A stretch of 64,000 nucleotides of DNA. Source: SAR202 cluster bacterium (GTDB taxonomy: Bacteria; Chloroflexota; Dehalococcoidia; Lucifugimonadales; UBA2962). The position numbers were made by a program, and so were the translations under genes. The notes beneath the pieces are model-generated. The model was not told the DNA's origin and did not search any database. It saw only the letters and a list, made by a program, of their open reading frames with translations. Shown here one piece after another: positions 27,469 to 35,789 of this stretch; within the stretch, counting starts at the first letter, position 1; the number at the start of each line of letters is the position of its first letter. The DNA lies in NCBI GenBank assembly GCA_009392275.1, contig VFGV01000002.1, positions 1-64,000 of the forward strand, in the 5' to 3' direction.

Positions 27469-28542
27469 ATGAGTACAATGAAGGCAGCTCTGTATCAAGG
27501 AAACGGTAAATTAGCTGTTAAGCAGTTAACTATTCCAGAAATTGATGAGGAAGAAGTTTTAGTCAAAGTAAGAGCAGAAGGTGTATGTGGCTCTGATTTA
27601 CTTATGTGGACCGATCAAGATGACCCTGCCGGAGTCTGGTCTTGGTCCGAAGAACCTAATAACCTGCCGCCTGGACATGAAGTAACCGGGGAAATTGTAG
27701 AGGTTGGCTCAAAGATAGATTCAAAAAGACTAGGAGACCGAGTAGCGGTCGACATGCTTGGATTCGGAGTCAATTGCAGTAATTGCTTTTTCTGTAGGCA
27801 AGGACAACCCATACAGTGTATGAATAAAAAACCTGATTCGGGTGGCGGATATGCTCAGTATGTTAAGAGGAATTCAACAGGATGCTTTCAATTACATGAC
27901 AACATGAATTGGGATGAAGGCGCTCTAGTAGAGCCTTTGGCAGTATCAGTACACGGCTGTCGCAGAGGCAAGCTCGAAGGAGGTGAAACGGTATTGGTTC
28001 TGGGAGCAGGCAATATTGGACAAACTGCTGTAGCTGCTGCTAGAGCTATGGGTGCTGGCAAAGTTATGGTTACAGCGAGGTACTCACAGCAGTCTGAGTT
28101 AGCAAAAGCTCTTGGAGCCGATGTGGTACTACCCGATGGAGGAGATGATTTAATAGAGGCAGTTGCAGATGAGACAGAAGGAAGAGGAGCTGATATGACT
28201 TTAGAGTCTGTAGGGGGTAGAAGTGGAACCACTTTATTTCAAAGTATTGAATTAACCCGTAAACAAGGAAGGATAGTCATCTTAGGAGGGTTTTGGGTTC
28301 CTATACAAACCGATTGGATGGAACCGTTAATGAAAGAACAATCGATAATATTTTCTTCTTGCTATTCGATATTGGAAGGTAGGCATGATTTTGAAGTTGC
28401 CATTGATATGATGGGTTCAGGCAGAGTAAACCTTAAACCCATGGTTACTCATCGGTTTCCATTATCTGATGTGCAGGAAGCCGTTGATACTGCCTATGAC
28501 AAGAATAGTGGATCAATAAAAGTCCAGATTCATCAGGATTAA
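27469..28542 (+). CDS. Zinc-dependent medium-chain dehydrogenase (first of tandem pair)
   Basis: A 357-residue MDR-family dehydrogenase, threonine/sorbitol dehydrogenase-like. The catalytic-zinc ligands lie in GVCGSD and PPGHEVTGE. The structural-zinc cysteines lie in CSNCFFCRQGQPIQC, and the Rossmann motif is VLGAGNIGQTA. AAGGGG precedes the ATG by about 10 nt. It resembles the next gene along its whole length, so the two are an ancient tandem duplication. Probable role: oxidation of a polyol or hydroxy acid feeding the aldolase; inferred from context only. Confidence 0.88.
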   Translation: MSTMKAALYQGNGKLAVKQLTIPEIDEEEVLVKVRAEGVCGSDLLMWTDQDDPAGVWSWSEEPNNLPPGHEVTGEIVEVGSKIDSKRLGDRVAVDMLGFGVNCSNCFFCRQGQPIQCMNKKPDSGGGYAQYVKRNSTGCFQLHDNMNWDEGALVEPLAVSVHGCRRGKLEGGETVLVLGAGNIGQTAVAAARAMGAGKVMVTARYSQQSELAKALGADVVLPDGGDDLIEAVADETEGRGADMTLESVGGRSGTTLFQSIELTRKQGRIVILGGFWVPIQTDWMEPLMKEQSIIFSSCYSILEGRHDFEVAIDMMGSGRVNLKPMVTHRFPLSDVQEAVDTAYDKNSGSIKVQIHQD

Positions 28543-28572
28543 TAATATGGAATATTTAAATGGTGGTAAATC

Positions 28573-29619
28573 ATGACAAATAGAATGAAAGCAGCCTTAT
28601 GGGATGGTAAAGGTGTATTAGAAGTCTGCGACGTAGATAAACCTTTAATCGGCCCTCAAGATGCTTTGGTTAAAGTTAAGTCAGCAGGTATTTGTGGCTC
28701 AGATCTGTTGATTTACTCTGATAAGAACCAACCAGAAACATTGCCTCAAGGCCATGAAATTGCCGGAGAAGTTGTAGAAGTAGGGCTAGATGTAGACAAA
28801 AGCTTGCTAGGTGCTAGAGTCGCTGTAGAAGGAATAGGACATGGTAAAGCTTGTTCACATTGTTATTACTGTAACGCTGGTCAATATTTTCTTTGTGAAA
28901 ATATTGGTATTGAAAGAGGAGGAGGTTATGCAGAATATGTTGTGACTAAATCGCAAGGGCTTTATCAAATAGCCGGTTCAATGAATTGGGATGAGGCAGG
29001 GCTTGTCGAACCTTATGCAGTTGCTTTACATGCGATTCGGAGAGGAGAACTAAGTGGTGGAGAAACTGTTGCTGTTCTGGGTTCAGGAACTATAGGTCTT
29101 TGCACAATTGCAGCCGCTAGAGCTATGGGAGCTGGCTTTATTGTTGCTACAGCAAGGTACCCTCAACAGGTCAATATGGCTCGTATGCTTGGAGCAGATC
29201 TTGTCGTCGACTCTGAAGGAAATGAGTTAAGTGAAGCCTTGTTAGATTATTCCAAAGGAGTTGGCTCTGACTTAACTATTGAAACAGTAGGAGGGCGTTC
29301 AGATTCGGTAATAACTCAAGCAGTGGACGTTACTCGCAAACAAGGTCGTATTGTGACTACAGGAAATTTTTACACTGCGATTAAATTTGATTGGATGAAA
29401 GCAATCTTAAAAGAACTTTCATTAATATGGTCTGCAACTTATGCTACTAACAACGGAAGGAATGAATTTCAGATTGCAATAGAGCAAATGGGCCGCGGGT
29501 TGGTAAACCTTAAACCTCTAGTTACCCATAGGTTTCCTTTATCTGAAATACAAAAAGGTTTAGAAATATCATTTGACAAGAACGGTGGTGCAATCAAAGT
29601 CCAGATTCAGACAAATTAG
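28573..29619 (+). CDS. Zinc-dependent medium-chain dehydrogenase (second of tandem pair)
   Basis: A 348-residue paralogue of the preceding dehydrogenase with the same motif set: GICGSD, PQGHEIAGE, CSHCYYCNAGQYFLC (structural zinc) and VLGSGTIGLCT (nucleotide binding). The shared C-terminal pattern VNLKPxVTHRFPLS in both shows common descent. It lacks the ~10-residue insertion before PPGHE present in the first copy. GGTGG precedes the ATG. The substrate may differ from that of the first copy. Confidence 0.88.
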   Translation: MTNRMKAALWDGKGVLEVCDVDKPLIGPQDALVKVKSAGICGSDLLIYSDKNQPETLPQGHEIAGEVVEVGLDVDKSLLGARVAVEGIGHGKACSHCYYCNAGQYFLCENIGIERGGGYAEYVVTKSQGLYQIAGSMNWDEAGLVEPYAVALHAIRRGELSGGETVAVLGSGTIGLCTIAAARAMGAGFIVATARYPQQVNMARMLGADLVVDSEGNELSEALLDYSKGVGSDLTIETVGGRSDSVITQAVDVTRKQGRIVTTGNFYTAIKFDWMKAILKELSLIWSATYATNNGRNEFQIAIEQMGRGLVNLKPLVTHRFPLSEIQKGLEISFDKNGGAIKVQIQTN

Positions 29620-29680
29620 GACTTTTTGTATAGCTTGTTTATAATTCGTTAACAATCTGCTTTTTATAGAGGTACTTAAA

Positions 29681-31333
29681 TTGAACAAGTTGATTTTAGC
29701 TTTTGTTATGTTAGGTGCAATTTTATTGATTGCTTGTGGAGGTTCTGATTCTGCTTCTTCAGACTCCTCCGACGATTCTAGCTCTACAGAGTCTTCCGTT
29801 GTATCTGGCGGAGGGTTTGCAGAGATAGGCCGTGATTTAAGAGCACAGCGAATGCGGTCTGCTAGTGTAATTTTGCCTGATGGTAGAGTGCTGGTTACAG
29901 GAGGTAATCAACCTGCCTTTCAAGCTGGAGCGGTTAAAACAGCTGAAGTGTGGACGGCTGGAGCAGATCAGTGGGAATTTACTGAAGACATGATAGTCGA
30001 AAGATTTTCTCACTCTATGGTTGTTTTAACGGATGGACGTGTTTTGTCTGCCGGTGGTAGAGATCTTAAAAATACAGGTACAAATAAAGTAGATTTATGG
30101 GATCCCAAAACAGGGAATTGGACAGCGGCAGGTGACATGATTGAGGCTCATGAGTCATTTCCTATGGTATTACTTGAGGATGGTAGAGTGATAGTTGCAG
30201 GAGGTTCCGCTCGTGATTACAATCCAACAAACGTTGTTGAGATATATGATCCTAGTACAGATGTCTGGACACAGGTCGGAGGCATGTCAGTGGAACGAAT
30301 CTGGCATACAGGAACATTACTAAGCGATGGCCGTGTCTTGTTTGCTGGTGGAGGAGATCCTGACGGCCCATATATTAAAAATGCTGAGATATATGATCCT
30401 GTTAAAGATGTATGGTTTTCTGCAGGTGAGATGAATGTTGGCAGAACTCAACATACAGCTACATTACTGAAAGATGGTCGCGTGCTAGTAGTTGGTGGGC
30501 GCGGAAAAAGACAGACTTCAGAGATTTATGATCCTTCAACTAACAGTTGGAGTGAATTAGCAGATTTAACTGAACCTCGAGCCGAACATATGGCCATATC
30601 CTTACCGGATGGAAGAGTATTAGTTATTGCAGGAACTGGTAGCAGGCCTTCTGTAGAGGTATGGAGTCCATCGAATAATTCTTGGCAAGCAATAGGAAAA
30701 TTACAGATTGGTAGATATAGACACTTGGCGGAATTACTTCAAGACAATCGAATATTGGTTTTTGGTGGTAACGGTGAAGATGGAATACTTGCCTCAACTG
30801 AAATAATTAATGTCGAAGTAGGATCAAAAGTTGAACAAGTTGTATTGACCGGCACAGCTGATCCTCAACTACCGACTCCTGTTGCCATTGTAGATACACC
30901 TGTGCCTACTGCGACTCCTGTTATAGTTGGTCGAGATGTGTATGAAGGACCTTTAGAAGAGCCAATAGAAGCTGAGCCCGATGGTTCGGCCAGCCTGGTT
31001 CCTAACGGACAGCCTGTTAGGTTGCCAATTGGCGGTATAATAGCTAGTCCTAGTTTGCAAACCGGCTTAGTAGCTGTTTTCCTGGAGGTGATATCAGACA
31101 CCCGTTGTCCAGATGGGGAAACATGTGGTGAACCTGGAGAAGCAATAATACTTCTGGAATTAAGACAGCAAGATGCGCCTTTTGGTACTACTGAAATGAC
31201 TCTTGGTGCCGATCAGGCGCTTCCATCGGTTAAAAAGTTAGGGAAGTTTTCTACAGTATTTGTAGATCTGGAATATGACTCAGATAATAACCCAATACTT
31301 ACTTTAGCTATGGTCCAGTGGCGTAAAAAATAA
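29681..31333 (+). CDS. Kelch-repeat lipoprotein
   Basis: A 550-residue secreted protein. The signal peptide ends in the lipobox L-I-A-C (Cys19), followed by a Ser/Asp-rich linker (about 25-45). Residues 46-370 contain about seven kelch blades, each with a DGRVLV-x-GG strand and a W-x-x-x-G/A turn, enough for a full beta-propeller. A Thr/Pro-rich linker (about 385-415) leads to a C-terminal beta-rich domain with a Cys pair (CPDGETCGEPG). It starts at TTG 29681 behind AGAGGT. Propellers of this type bind ligands or glycans; no enzymatic residues are identifiable. Confidence 0.85.
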   Translation: MNKLILAFVMLGAILLIACGGSDSASSDSSDDSSSTESSVVSGGGFAEIGRDLRAQRMRSASVILPDGRVLVTGGNQPAFQAGAVKTAEVWTAGADQWEFTEDMIVERFSHSMVVLTDGRVLSAGGRDLKNTGTNKVDLWDPKTGNWTAAGDMIEAHESFPMVLLEDGRVIVAGGSARDYNPTNVVEIYDPSTDVWTQVGGMSVERIWHTGTLLSDGRVLFAGGGDPDGPYIKNAEIYDPVKDVWFSAGEMNVGRTQHTATLLKDGRVLVVGGRGKRQTSEIYDPSTNSWSELADLTEPRAEHMAISLPDGRVLVIAGTGSRPSVEVWSPSNNSWQAIGKLQIGRYRHLAELLQDNRILVFGGNGEDGILASTEIINVEVGSKVEQVVLTGTADPQLPTPVAIVDTPVPTATPVIVGRDVYEGPLEEPIEAEPDGSASLVPNGQPVRLPIGGIIASPSLQTGLVAVFLEVISDTRCPDGETCGEPGEAIILLELRQQDAPFGTTEMTLGADQALPSVKKLGKFSTVFVDLEYDSDNNPILTLAMVQWRKK

Positions 31334-31360
31334 AGTAACCAAATCTTGTCTAGACTTAGA

Positions 31361-31400
31361 ATAGATTATCCGTGTTAAACATCTAATATGGATAATCTAT
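31361..31400. terminator. 11-bp inverted repeat at a convergent gene junction
   Basis: ATAGATTATCC (31361-31371) and GGATAATCTAT (31390-31400) are perfect arms around an 18-nt loop. The element lies just past the kelch gene and covers the stop of the converging gene, so it could act in both directions. Neither side has a T-run, so it is not a classic intrinsic terminator. Confidence 0.35.
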
Positions 31401-32138
31401 TGGTTTATCCTTATCCGTGCCACCGTTATCATTTGTAGACTCTTTTTCCTTGTCACTTTTATCTTTATCAGAAGTTTTCTCAGGTTCGGTTTTTGTTGCA
31501 TCAGAAGATTTACGTTGAGCCTCAACCATCAATTTTATTTGATTATCTACCCATCTTTTAACTGCGTCAAAAGATGGTGGTGAGATATAAAAAACCTGCA
31601 TATCTTCGGGGAATTGTATTTTGTGATTTTGATTTACTATTAATAACGCTGCATCATCTTTTGGTATGAGTTCGTCGATGGTTTTTGATGCATGAGCCCA
31701 TCTTTTATTTGTAGTTTCTTCTAGATTATTAATAATTAATGAATAGACTTTTTCACTTGTCACACCAGCCGAGGAGCAAATACGCCAGTCATATTCCTCT
31801 TGAACTAAAGATCTATCTTCAAGCGATTGAAGTGTGGCAGTTGATTTACACAAAGTGTTTATAAAAGTATGTGCATAAGGGTTTATGGTGTTTATTGCGT
31901 CTAATCCAGTTTGCCCGGACTCGAATACGCCCTCATGAAATACATGAGTGACTTGAGTAAGCGTCTGTTCAAGATTTTCAATCTGACTCCTAACGTCAGA
32001 CCAGTAAGTTTGCAATTTCACTTCTAATTCGTCAGGTACACCTTGAAAACCAAATATTGAAGCAACAAGATATATTTTCCTGCCTGCTTTAAAGGAAGCA
32101 GCTTTTGGTTTAGGTATTTCAGTTAGTTTTTCTGCCAT
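31383..32138 (-). CDS. Protein of unknown function with charged C-terminal tail (251 aa)
   Basis: I do not recognise this family. Residues 1-200 look like a globular alpha/beta domain, with a strand-rich start (GRKIYLVASIFG), helices (VRSQIENLEQTLTQVTHVF) and a later DDAALLIVNQNHKIQFPED. The last ~45 residues are almost entirely Lys, Asp, Glu, Ser and Thr and are likely disordered. There is no signal peptide or membrane helix. The ATG at 32138 has no strong ribosome site. It is followed upstream on the same strand by a small membrane protein and fhs, but no functional link is evident. Confidence 0.65.
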   Translation of the reverse strand: MAEKLTEIPKPKAASFKAGRKIYLVASIFGFQGVPDELEVKLQTYWSDVRSQIENLEQTLTQVTHVFHEGVFESGQTGLDAINTINPYAHTFINTLCKSTATLQSLEDRSLVQEEYDWRICSSAGVTSEKVYSLIINNLEETTNKRWAHASKTIDELIPKDDAALLIVNQNHKIQFPEDMQVFYISPPSFDAVKRWVDNQIKLMVEAQRKSSDATKTEPEKTSDKDKSDKEKESTNDNGGTDKDKPIDYPY

Positions 32139-32190
32139 CGGTTTTTGTTACTAAATTTCAATTTTGGATTTTTATCTTTTAGTTTAAAGT

Positions 32191-32367
32191 TTAATCAGTA
32201 TTGCCTTTGGTTTTAGAGTTTTTCTGACCTAACGTAAGGCAGAGGACTCCTGCAATTGTTATTCCAATTATAGTACCAATATAGACTTTTCCAGTTAGGG
32301 ATCCAATTATGACCCCAATTATCATGCCGCCGATAATGCAAGTTAGCATTCTCATATTAAATTTCAT
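32191..32367 (-). CDS. Small glycine-rich membrane protein (58 aa)
   Basis: An overlooked reading frame: ATG at 32367, TAA at 32193-32191, with TTGAGG about 10 nt upstream. The product has two hydrophobic segments rich in Gly and Ile (residues about 8-25, CIIGGMIIGVIIGSL, and 29-45, YIGTIIGITIAGVLC) with GxxxG-like spacing that favours helix packing, then a basic tail (QKNSKTKG). It fills the gap between fhs and the 251-aa gene, same strand. No function can be assigned; small glycine-zipper proteins often form oligomers in membranes. Confidence 0.6.
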   Translation of the reverse strand: MKFNMRMLTCIIGGMIIGVIIGSLTGKVYIGTIIGITIAGVLCLTLGQKNSKTKGNTD

Positions 32368-32435
32368 ATTTCATTAACCTCAATTAACGGTTCATCACTA
32401 AAAGTTTAAACTCATACGTGTTAAATATAAAACTT

Positions 32436-34064
32436 TTACAGACCGATAATATTTCCTTGCTTGTCCACGTCAAGTGAGCGAGGTTTTGATGGTAATCCGG
32501 GCATTGTTACAATATTGCCAGCGATCGGATAAGTGAAACCTGCGCCCATAGATGCTCGAATGTCATTCACTTGAAATATGTAGTTTTCTGGTTTTCCTTT
32601 TAGTTTCGAATCATGTGATATCGACAAAGGCGTTTTTGCCATGCATACAGGTGTATTTGACCAACCAAGTGCCGCATAGCGGGACGCGATTCGTTTGCTT
32701 TTTGGAGACCAATTAACATCGGTAGCATTGTAAACTAACTTTGCGACTGATAACACTTTATCTTCAATAGAGTCTGAAAGGTTGTAGGCATATTTAATTT
32801 TCGCTGGAGAATCAGGCGTGATATCTATTACGGCTTCTGCTAGCTCTTTGCATCCTGAACCTCCGTCCACGAATGAAGTATTTGATACTGCTGCGGCAGC
32901 TCCCGCTTCAATTGATCCTTTCTGCACTATTTTTACTTCTGAAGACCGATCATTAGAAAATTCGTTTATAGCAACAATTACAGGTAGGCCAAATGATTTT
33001 ATCACTTTTATTAAATGACCTAGATTAGACAATCCACTTGACAAAGCCTGGTTATTTTCTTGATCCAAATCTTTGACTTTGACTCCACCATGATATTTTA
33101 GACCTTTAATTGTTGCCACTAAAACTACCGCGTGAGGGTTTAAGTCTGATAAGCGAGATTTGATATGTATGAATTTCTCGAACCCTAAATCCGCTCCAAA
33201 TCCAGCCTCTGTTAGAACATACTCTGCGTAATTTAAGGCGATTCTATCTCCTATAACTGAGCTGCAACCATGAGCTATGTTCCCAAATGGACCTGAATGA
33301 ATGATGACAGGTTGACCTTCGGTGGTTTGAACCAGGTTCGGCATTATAGCAGTTCTTAGAAGCGCCATCATTGAGCCAACCGCTCCTTCAATAGATGCTG
33401 CTGCAACCGGCTCATCAGATTGAGTAAACCCGACAATTACTGACCCTAGTTTCTTTCTCAAATCTTCTAAATCAGAGCTTAATGCCAGAATCGCCATAAT
33501 TTCGGAAGCTGTAACTATATCGAAACCTGTTTCTCTAACGGGTAAATTATTTGGGCCTCCGATTCCAGTAACAATTTGCCTAAGGGCACGATGCTCCATA
33601 TCTGTAACACGACGCAACGATATGCCACTTGCAGTGAATCCAGGTATTTGTTTTCTGTGTGCCGCATTTTCTGTTAGTGCCACAAGAAGGTTGTGAGCTG
33701 ACCCCACTGCATGAGCATCGCCTGTGAAATGAATGTTAATTTCATCTTCAGGTATTACTTTCGCGGCGCCGCCGCCTGTTCCTCCACCTTTAATCCCAAA
33801 TATAGGGCCTAATGAGGGTTCCCTAAGTGTTGCTACCACATTTTTACCTAATAGCCCCATTCCTTGTGCCAATCCCACAGCCGTTGTGGTTTTACCTTCT
33901 CCTGCAGGCGTAGGAGTAATACCTGTTACAACAATTAATTTGCCGTTATTAGATGCCTTATTAGAGATCGTTTTTAAAGGTATCTTTGCCTTAAAATCTC
34001 CATACATAATTAATTCTTTAGGATCTATCCCTAACTGTGCTGATATCTCGCTGATTGGTTTCAT
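32436..34064 (-). CDS. fhs: Formate-tetrahydrofolate ligase
   Basis: ATP-dependent formation of 10-formyl-tetrahydrofolate from formate. From ATG 34064 (CGGAG 5 nt upstream) the protein has 542 residues, slightly under the usual ~555. It shows SDIEIAQ-like EISAQLGID at the N-terminus, the P-loop ITPTPAGEGKTTT, LREPSLGPIFGIKGGGTGGG, FTGDAHAV, and C-terminal ASMGAGFTYPIAG. An upstream in-frame start at 34091 lacks a ribosome site. Monofunctional Fhs supplies C1 units for purines and serine/glycine metabolism; no methylene-THF dehydrogenase is nearby. Confidence 0.95.
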   Translation of the reverse strand: MKPISEISAQLGIDPKELIMYGDFKAKIPLKTISNKASNNGKLIVVTGITPTPAGEGKTTTAVGLAQGMGLLGKNVVATLREPSLGPIFGIKGGGTGGGAAKVIPEDEINIHFTGDAHAVGSAHNLLVALTENAAHRKQIPGFTASGISLRRVTDMEHRALRQIVTGIGGPNNLPVRETGFDIVTASEIMAILALSSDLEDLRKKLGSVIVGFTQSDEPVAAASIEGAVGSMMALLRTAIMPNLVQTTEGQPVIIHSGPFGNIAHGCSSVIGDRIALNYAEYVLTEAGFGADLGFEKFIHIKSRLSDLNPHAVVLVATIKGLKYHGGVKVKDLDQENNQALSSGLSNLGHLIKVIKSFGLPVIVAINEFSNDRSSEVKIVQKGSIEAGAAAAVSNTSFVDGGSGCKELAEAVIDITPDSPAKIKYAYNLSDSIEDKVLSVAKLVYNATDVNWSPKSKRIASRYAALGWSNTPVCMAKTPLSISHDSKLKGKPENYIFQVNDIRASMGAGFTYPIAGNIVTMPGLPSKPRSLDVDKQGNIIGL

Positions 34065-34188
34065 ATCAACTCCGATTTGTTTGGCATTCAAACTGTATTA
34101 TAAACAATTTGAGGCACAGACAGGGTTTATTTTTTATATTATAGATGTATGAGAGTTAAAACTTATAGAATTCATGATTTAATCGAAG

Positions 34189-35379
34189 TCATTGTAAGTT
34201 TTTAAGAGGATTTTTAGTTGCCATCAACGAAATGGATATAATCACAAGTAACAAAGCCATGAAACCGATAACCCATTGTCCACCGAGATGTTCCATGGCG
34301 AAGCCAACTGGTAAAACCATCAGATTTACAATGCCAAAAGTCATCATATATAAACTCATTACTCGACCACGATATTCAGGTTTGCTTAGCTTCATTATCA
34401 ATCCTTGTATGGGTATTCTTCTGCCAGCATCAGTGATTCCAAGAAGGGATATTAGTAATAATCCAGCTGCATAATACGGCATTAACGCAATAGATATTAA
34501 GACTATTCCTGATAGGGCAGTGGTTGTTATTAACAATACTCCGCGATTACCATCTTTCTTAGTAGCTAGTATGATTGCTCCTAAGAATGAACCAACTCCC
34601 ATAAGAGTCATCATTAATCCTAGAGCTGCTGGACCTTTTTCATATACATCGACTACAAATACCGGTAACACGAATCTGAAAGGCATCGCAAGAGATGTTG
34701 TTAATAAGGAAATGATTATTACTATCTTTAGTCCGGAAAGACTATTTATGTGTTTTAGTCCTAAAATTATTTCTTGTACCATTGCTGGGTGCGATTGTGT
34801 TGGCGGAGTCAATGATGGCAATTTACTCGTTAAAATAACAGATATTAAGCCTAGGCAAGCTACTACAGTAAAAACTATCCATGGACCTGCTATAGCATAA
34901 AGAGCGCCCCCTATACCTGGTGCCGCTGAGGTTGTGATACTAAGAAGAGCTCCATTTAGAGCAACAGCATTCTCTAGATCGGCTTTTGGTACAAGGTCAG
35001 GTATGGCAGCTTGCCTTGCAGTTAAAGAAAATGCCATGACCAATCCAAAGACTATTCCCATAGCCAATAGGTGTTGCCATACTATCAAGTTTGTATAAAT
35101 TGAGGCTGCTATCAGAAGTGCAATTGTTGCGGCCATGATCTGACCTATTTGAATAATGCTTCTTCTTCCAAATCGATCTGCAGCCACGCCGGCGAATAAT
35201 GGAAACAGTAGCATGGGCAACGCCTGGGCTCCATATATCAGACCTAATACTGACGCGGAATCGCTTAAATCGTAAGCCAAATATCCCTGAGCAACAAAAG
35301 CCATTTGTAGGCCACTCATCATTGCAAACATACTGAACCACATGTGTTTGAATTCAGAGTGCCTGAAGGATCTAAGCAT
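34189..35379 (-). CDS. MFS transporter, MFS_3/EntS-like
   Basis: A 396-residue major facilitator with 11-12 helices. The loop 2-3 signature GVAADRFGRRSI is present, preceded by the helix with GLIYGAQALPMLLFPLFAG; the C-terminal half repeats a similar layout (DAGRRIPIQGLIMKLSKPEYRGRV). It resembles the EntS/MFS_3 exporter group. Alone between fhs and the aroC leader; substrate unknown. Confidence 0.85.
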   Translation of the reverse strand: MLRSFRHSEFKHMWFSMFAMMSGLQMAFVAQGYLAYDLSDSASVLGLIYGAQALPMLLFPLFAGVAADRFGRRSIIQIGQIMAATIALLIAASIYTNLIVWQHLLAMGIVFGLVMAFSLTARQAAIPDLVPKADLENAVALNGALLSITTSAAPGIGGALYAIAGPWIVFTVVACLGLISVILTSKLPSLTPPTQSHPAMVQEIILGLKHINSLSGLKIVIIISLLTTSLAMPFRFVLPVFVVDVYEKGPAALGLMMTLMGVGSFLGAIILATKKDGNRGVLLITTTALSGIVLISIALMPYYAAGLLLISLLGITDAGRRIPIQGLIMKLSKPEYRGRVMSLYMMTFGIVNLMVLPVGFAMEHLGGQWVIGFMALLLVIISISLMATKNPLKNLQ

Positions 35380-35645
35380 ACTAAGTTTAGTTAACCTTCC
35401 GGGCTTGCTATGTTTAATATGGGGTTGAGAAATAATTTCGGGCTTTCTAGTATTTTTGGTTTATAAAGCGGTGATTCACAATGGTTGCGATAGACCCTTT
35501 TATGAATAGATTCAATCTATTTAGTTGTTTGTTCGTATTCCGGCTCGACTTTAAAATTAATGCAATTGTCATCTGTTTACTTTAAGTTGAAATTAACAGT
35601 TGTACAAGTGTGCGAAGGTTAATAATCAAGATGTCTTATATTTAG

Positions 35646-35729
35646 GGGTCCTGGCCATGAGGTGCACTCATTCAACTGTATATAAACAGCCAAAAGGTCC
35701 TCAAGGGTGTTCGGCCAGGACCCGTTTTT
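35646..35729 (+). ncRNA. Candidate structured RNA or attenuator upstream of aroC
   Basis: Perfect 11-bp arms GGGTCCTGGCC (35646-35656) and GGCCAGGACCC (35713-35723) enclose 56 nt that can form inner hairpins: ATGAG-GTGCA-CTCAT (35657-35671) and CTGT-ATATAA-ACAG (35676-35689). A partial pairing of AACAGCC with GGGTGTT is an alternative for part of the rest. The 3' arm is followed by GTTTTT (35724-35729), as in an intrinsic terminator. TTATAT at 35636-35641 could start a transcript near the first G. It ends about 60 nt before aroC. It matches no RNA family I can recall; a leader that controls aroC, or an independent small RNA, are both possible. Confidence 0.5.
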
Positions 35730-35775
35730 GCCCAAATTGTTACGTTAATTTTAAATCGGGTTTTAGCTATTTGAT

Positions 35776-35783
35776 GTTACCAT
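35776..35783 (+). promoter_or_regulatory. Possible -10 region for leaderless aroC
   Basis: TG-T-TACCAT (35775/6-35783) has the extended -10 layout and ends 6 nt before the aroC ATG at 35790, as at sdhA and the glycan-locus promoter. The hexamer matches consensus at only four positions. Confidence 0.3.
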
Positions 35784-35789
35784 AAATAT

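Larger units (their letters stand above)
35380..35789. other. 410-bp intergenic region between MFS gene and aroC
   Basis: The longest gene-poor stretch of the window. The left part (35380-35600) is AT-rich and would hold the promoter of the divergent MFS gene; it contains the palindrome AATAGAT-TCA-ATCTATT (35505-35521). The right part holds a GC-rich inverted repeat enclosing a foldable segment (separate entry) and the aroC promoter. A 61-codon reading frame at 35600-35785 crosses the hairpin and looks non-coding. Confidence 0.6.

Noticed and set aside
35646-35723. Small SRP (4.5S) RNA
   Set aside because: The fold closes like an SRP RNA and contains ACAGCC, but the GGAAG-type tetraloop and the symmetric/asymmetric loop bases are missing.
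35600-35785. 61-codon frame in the aroC leader
   Set aside because: It runs through the GC-rich hairpin, has no ribosome site and shows no domain; the RNA element explains the sequence better.
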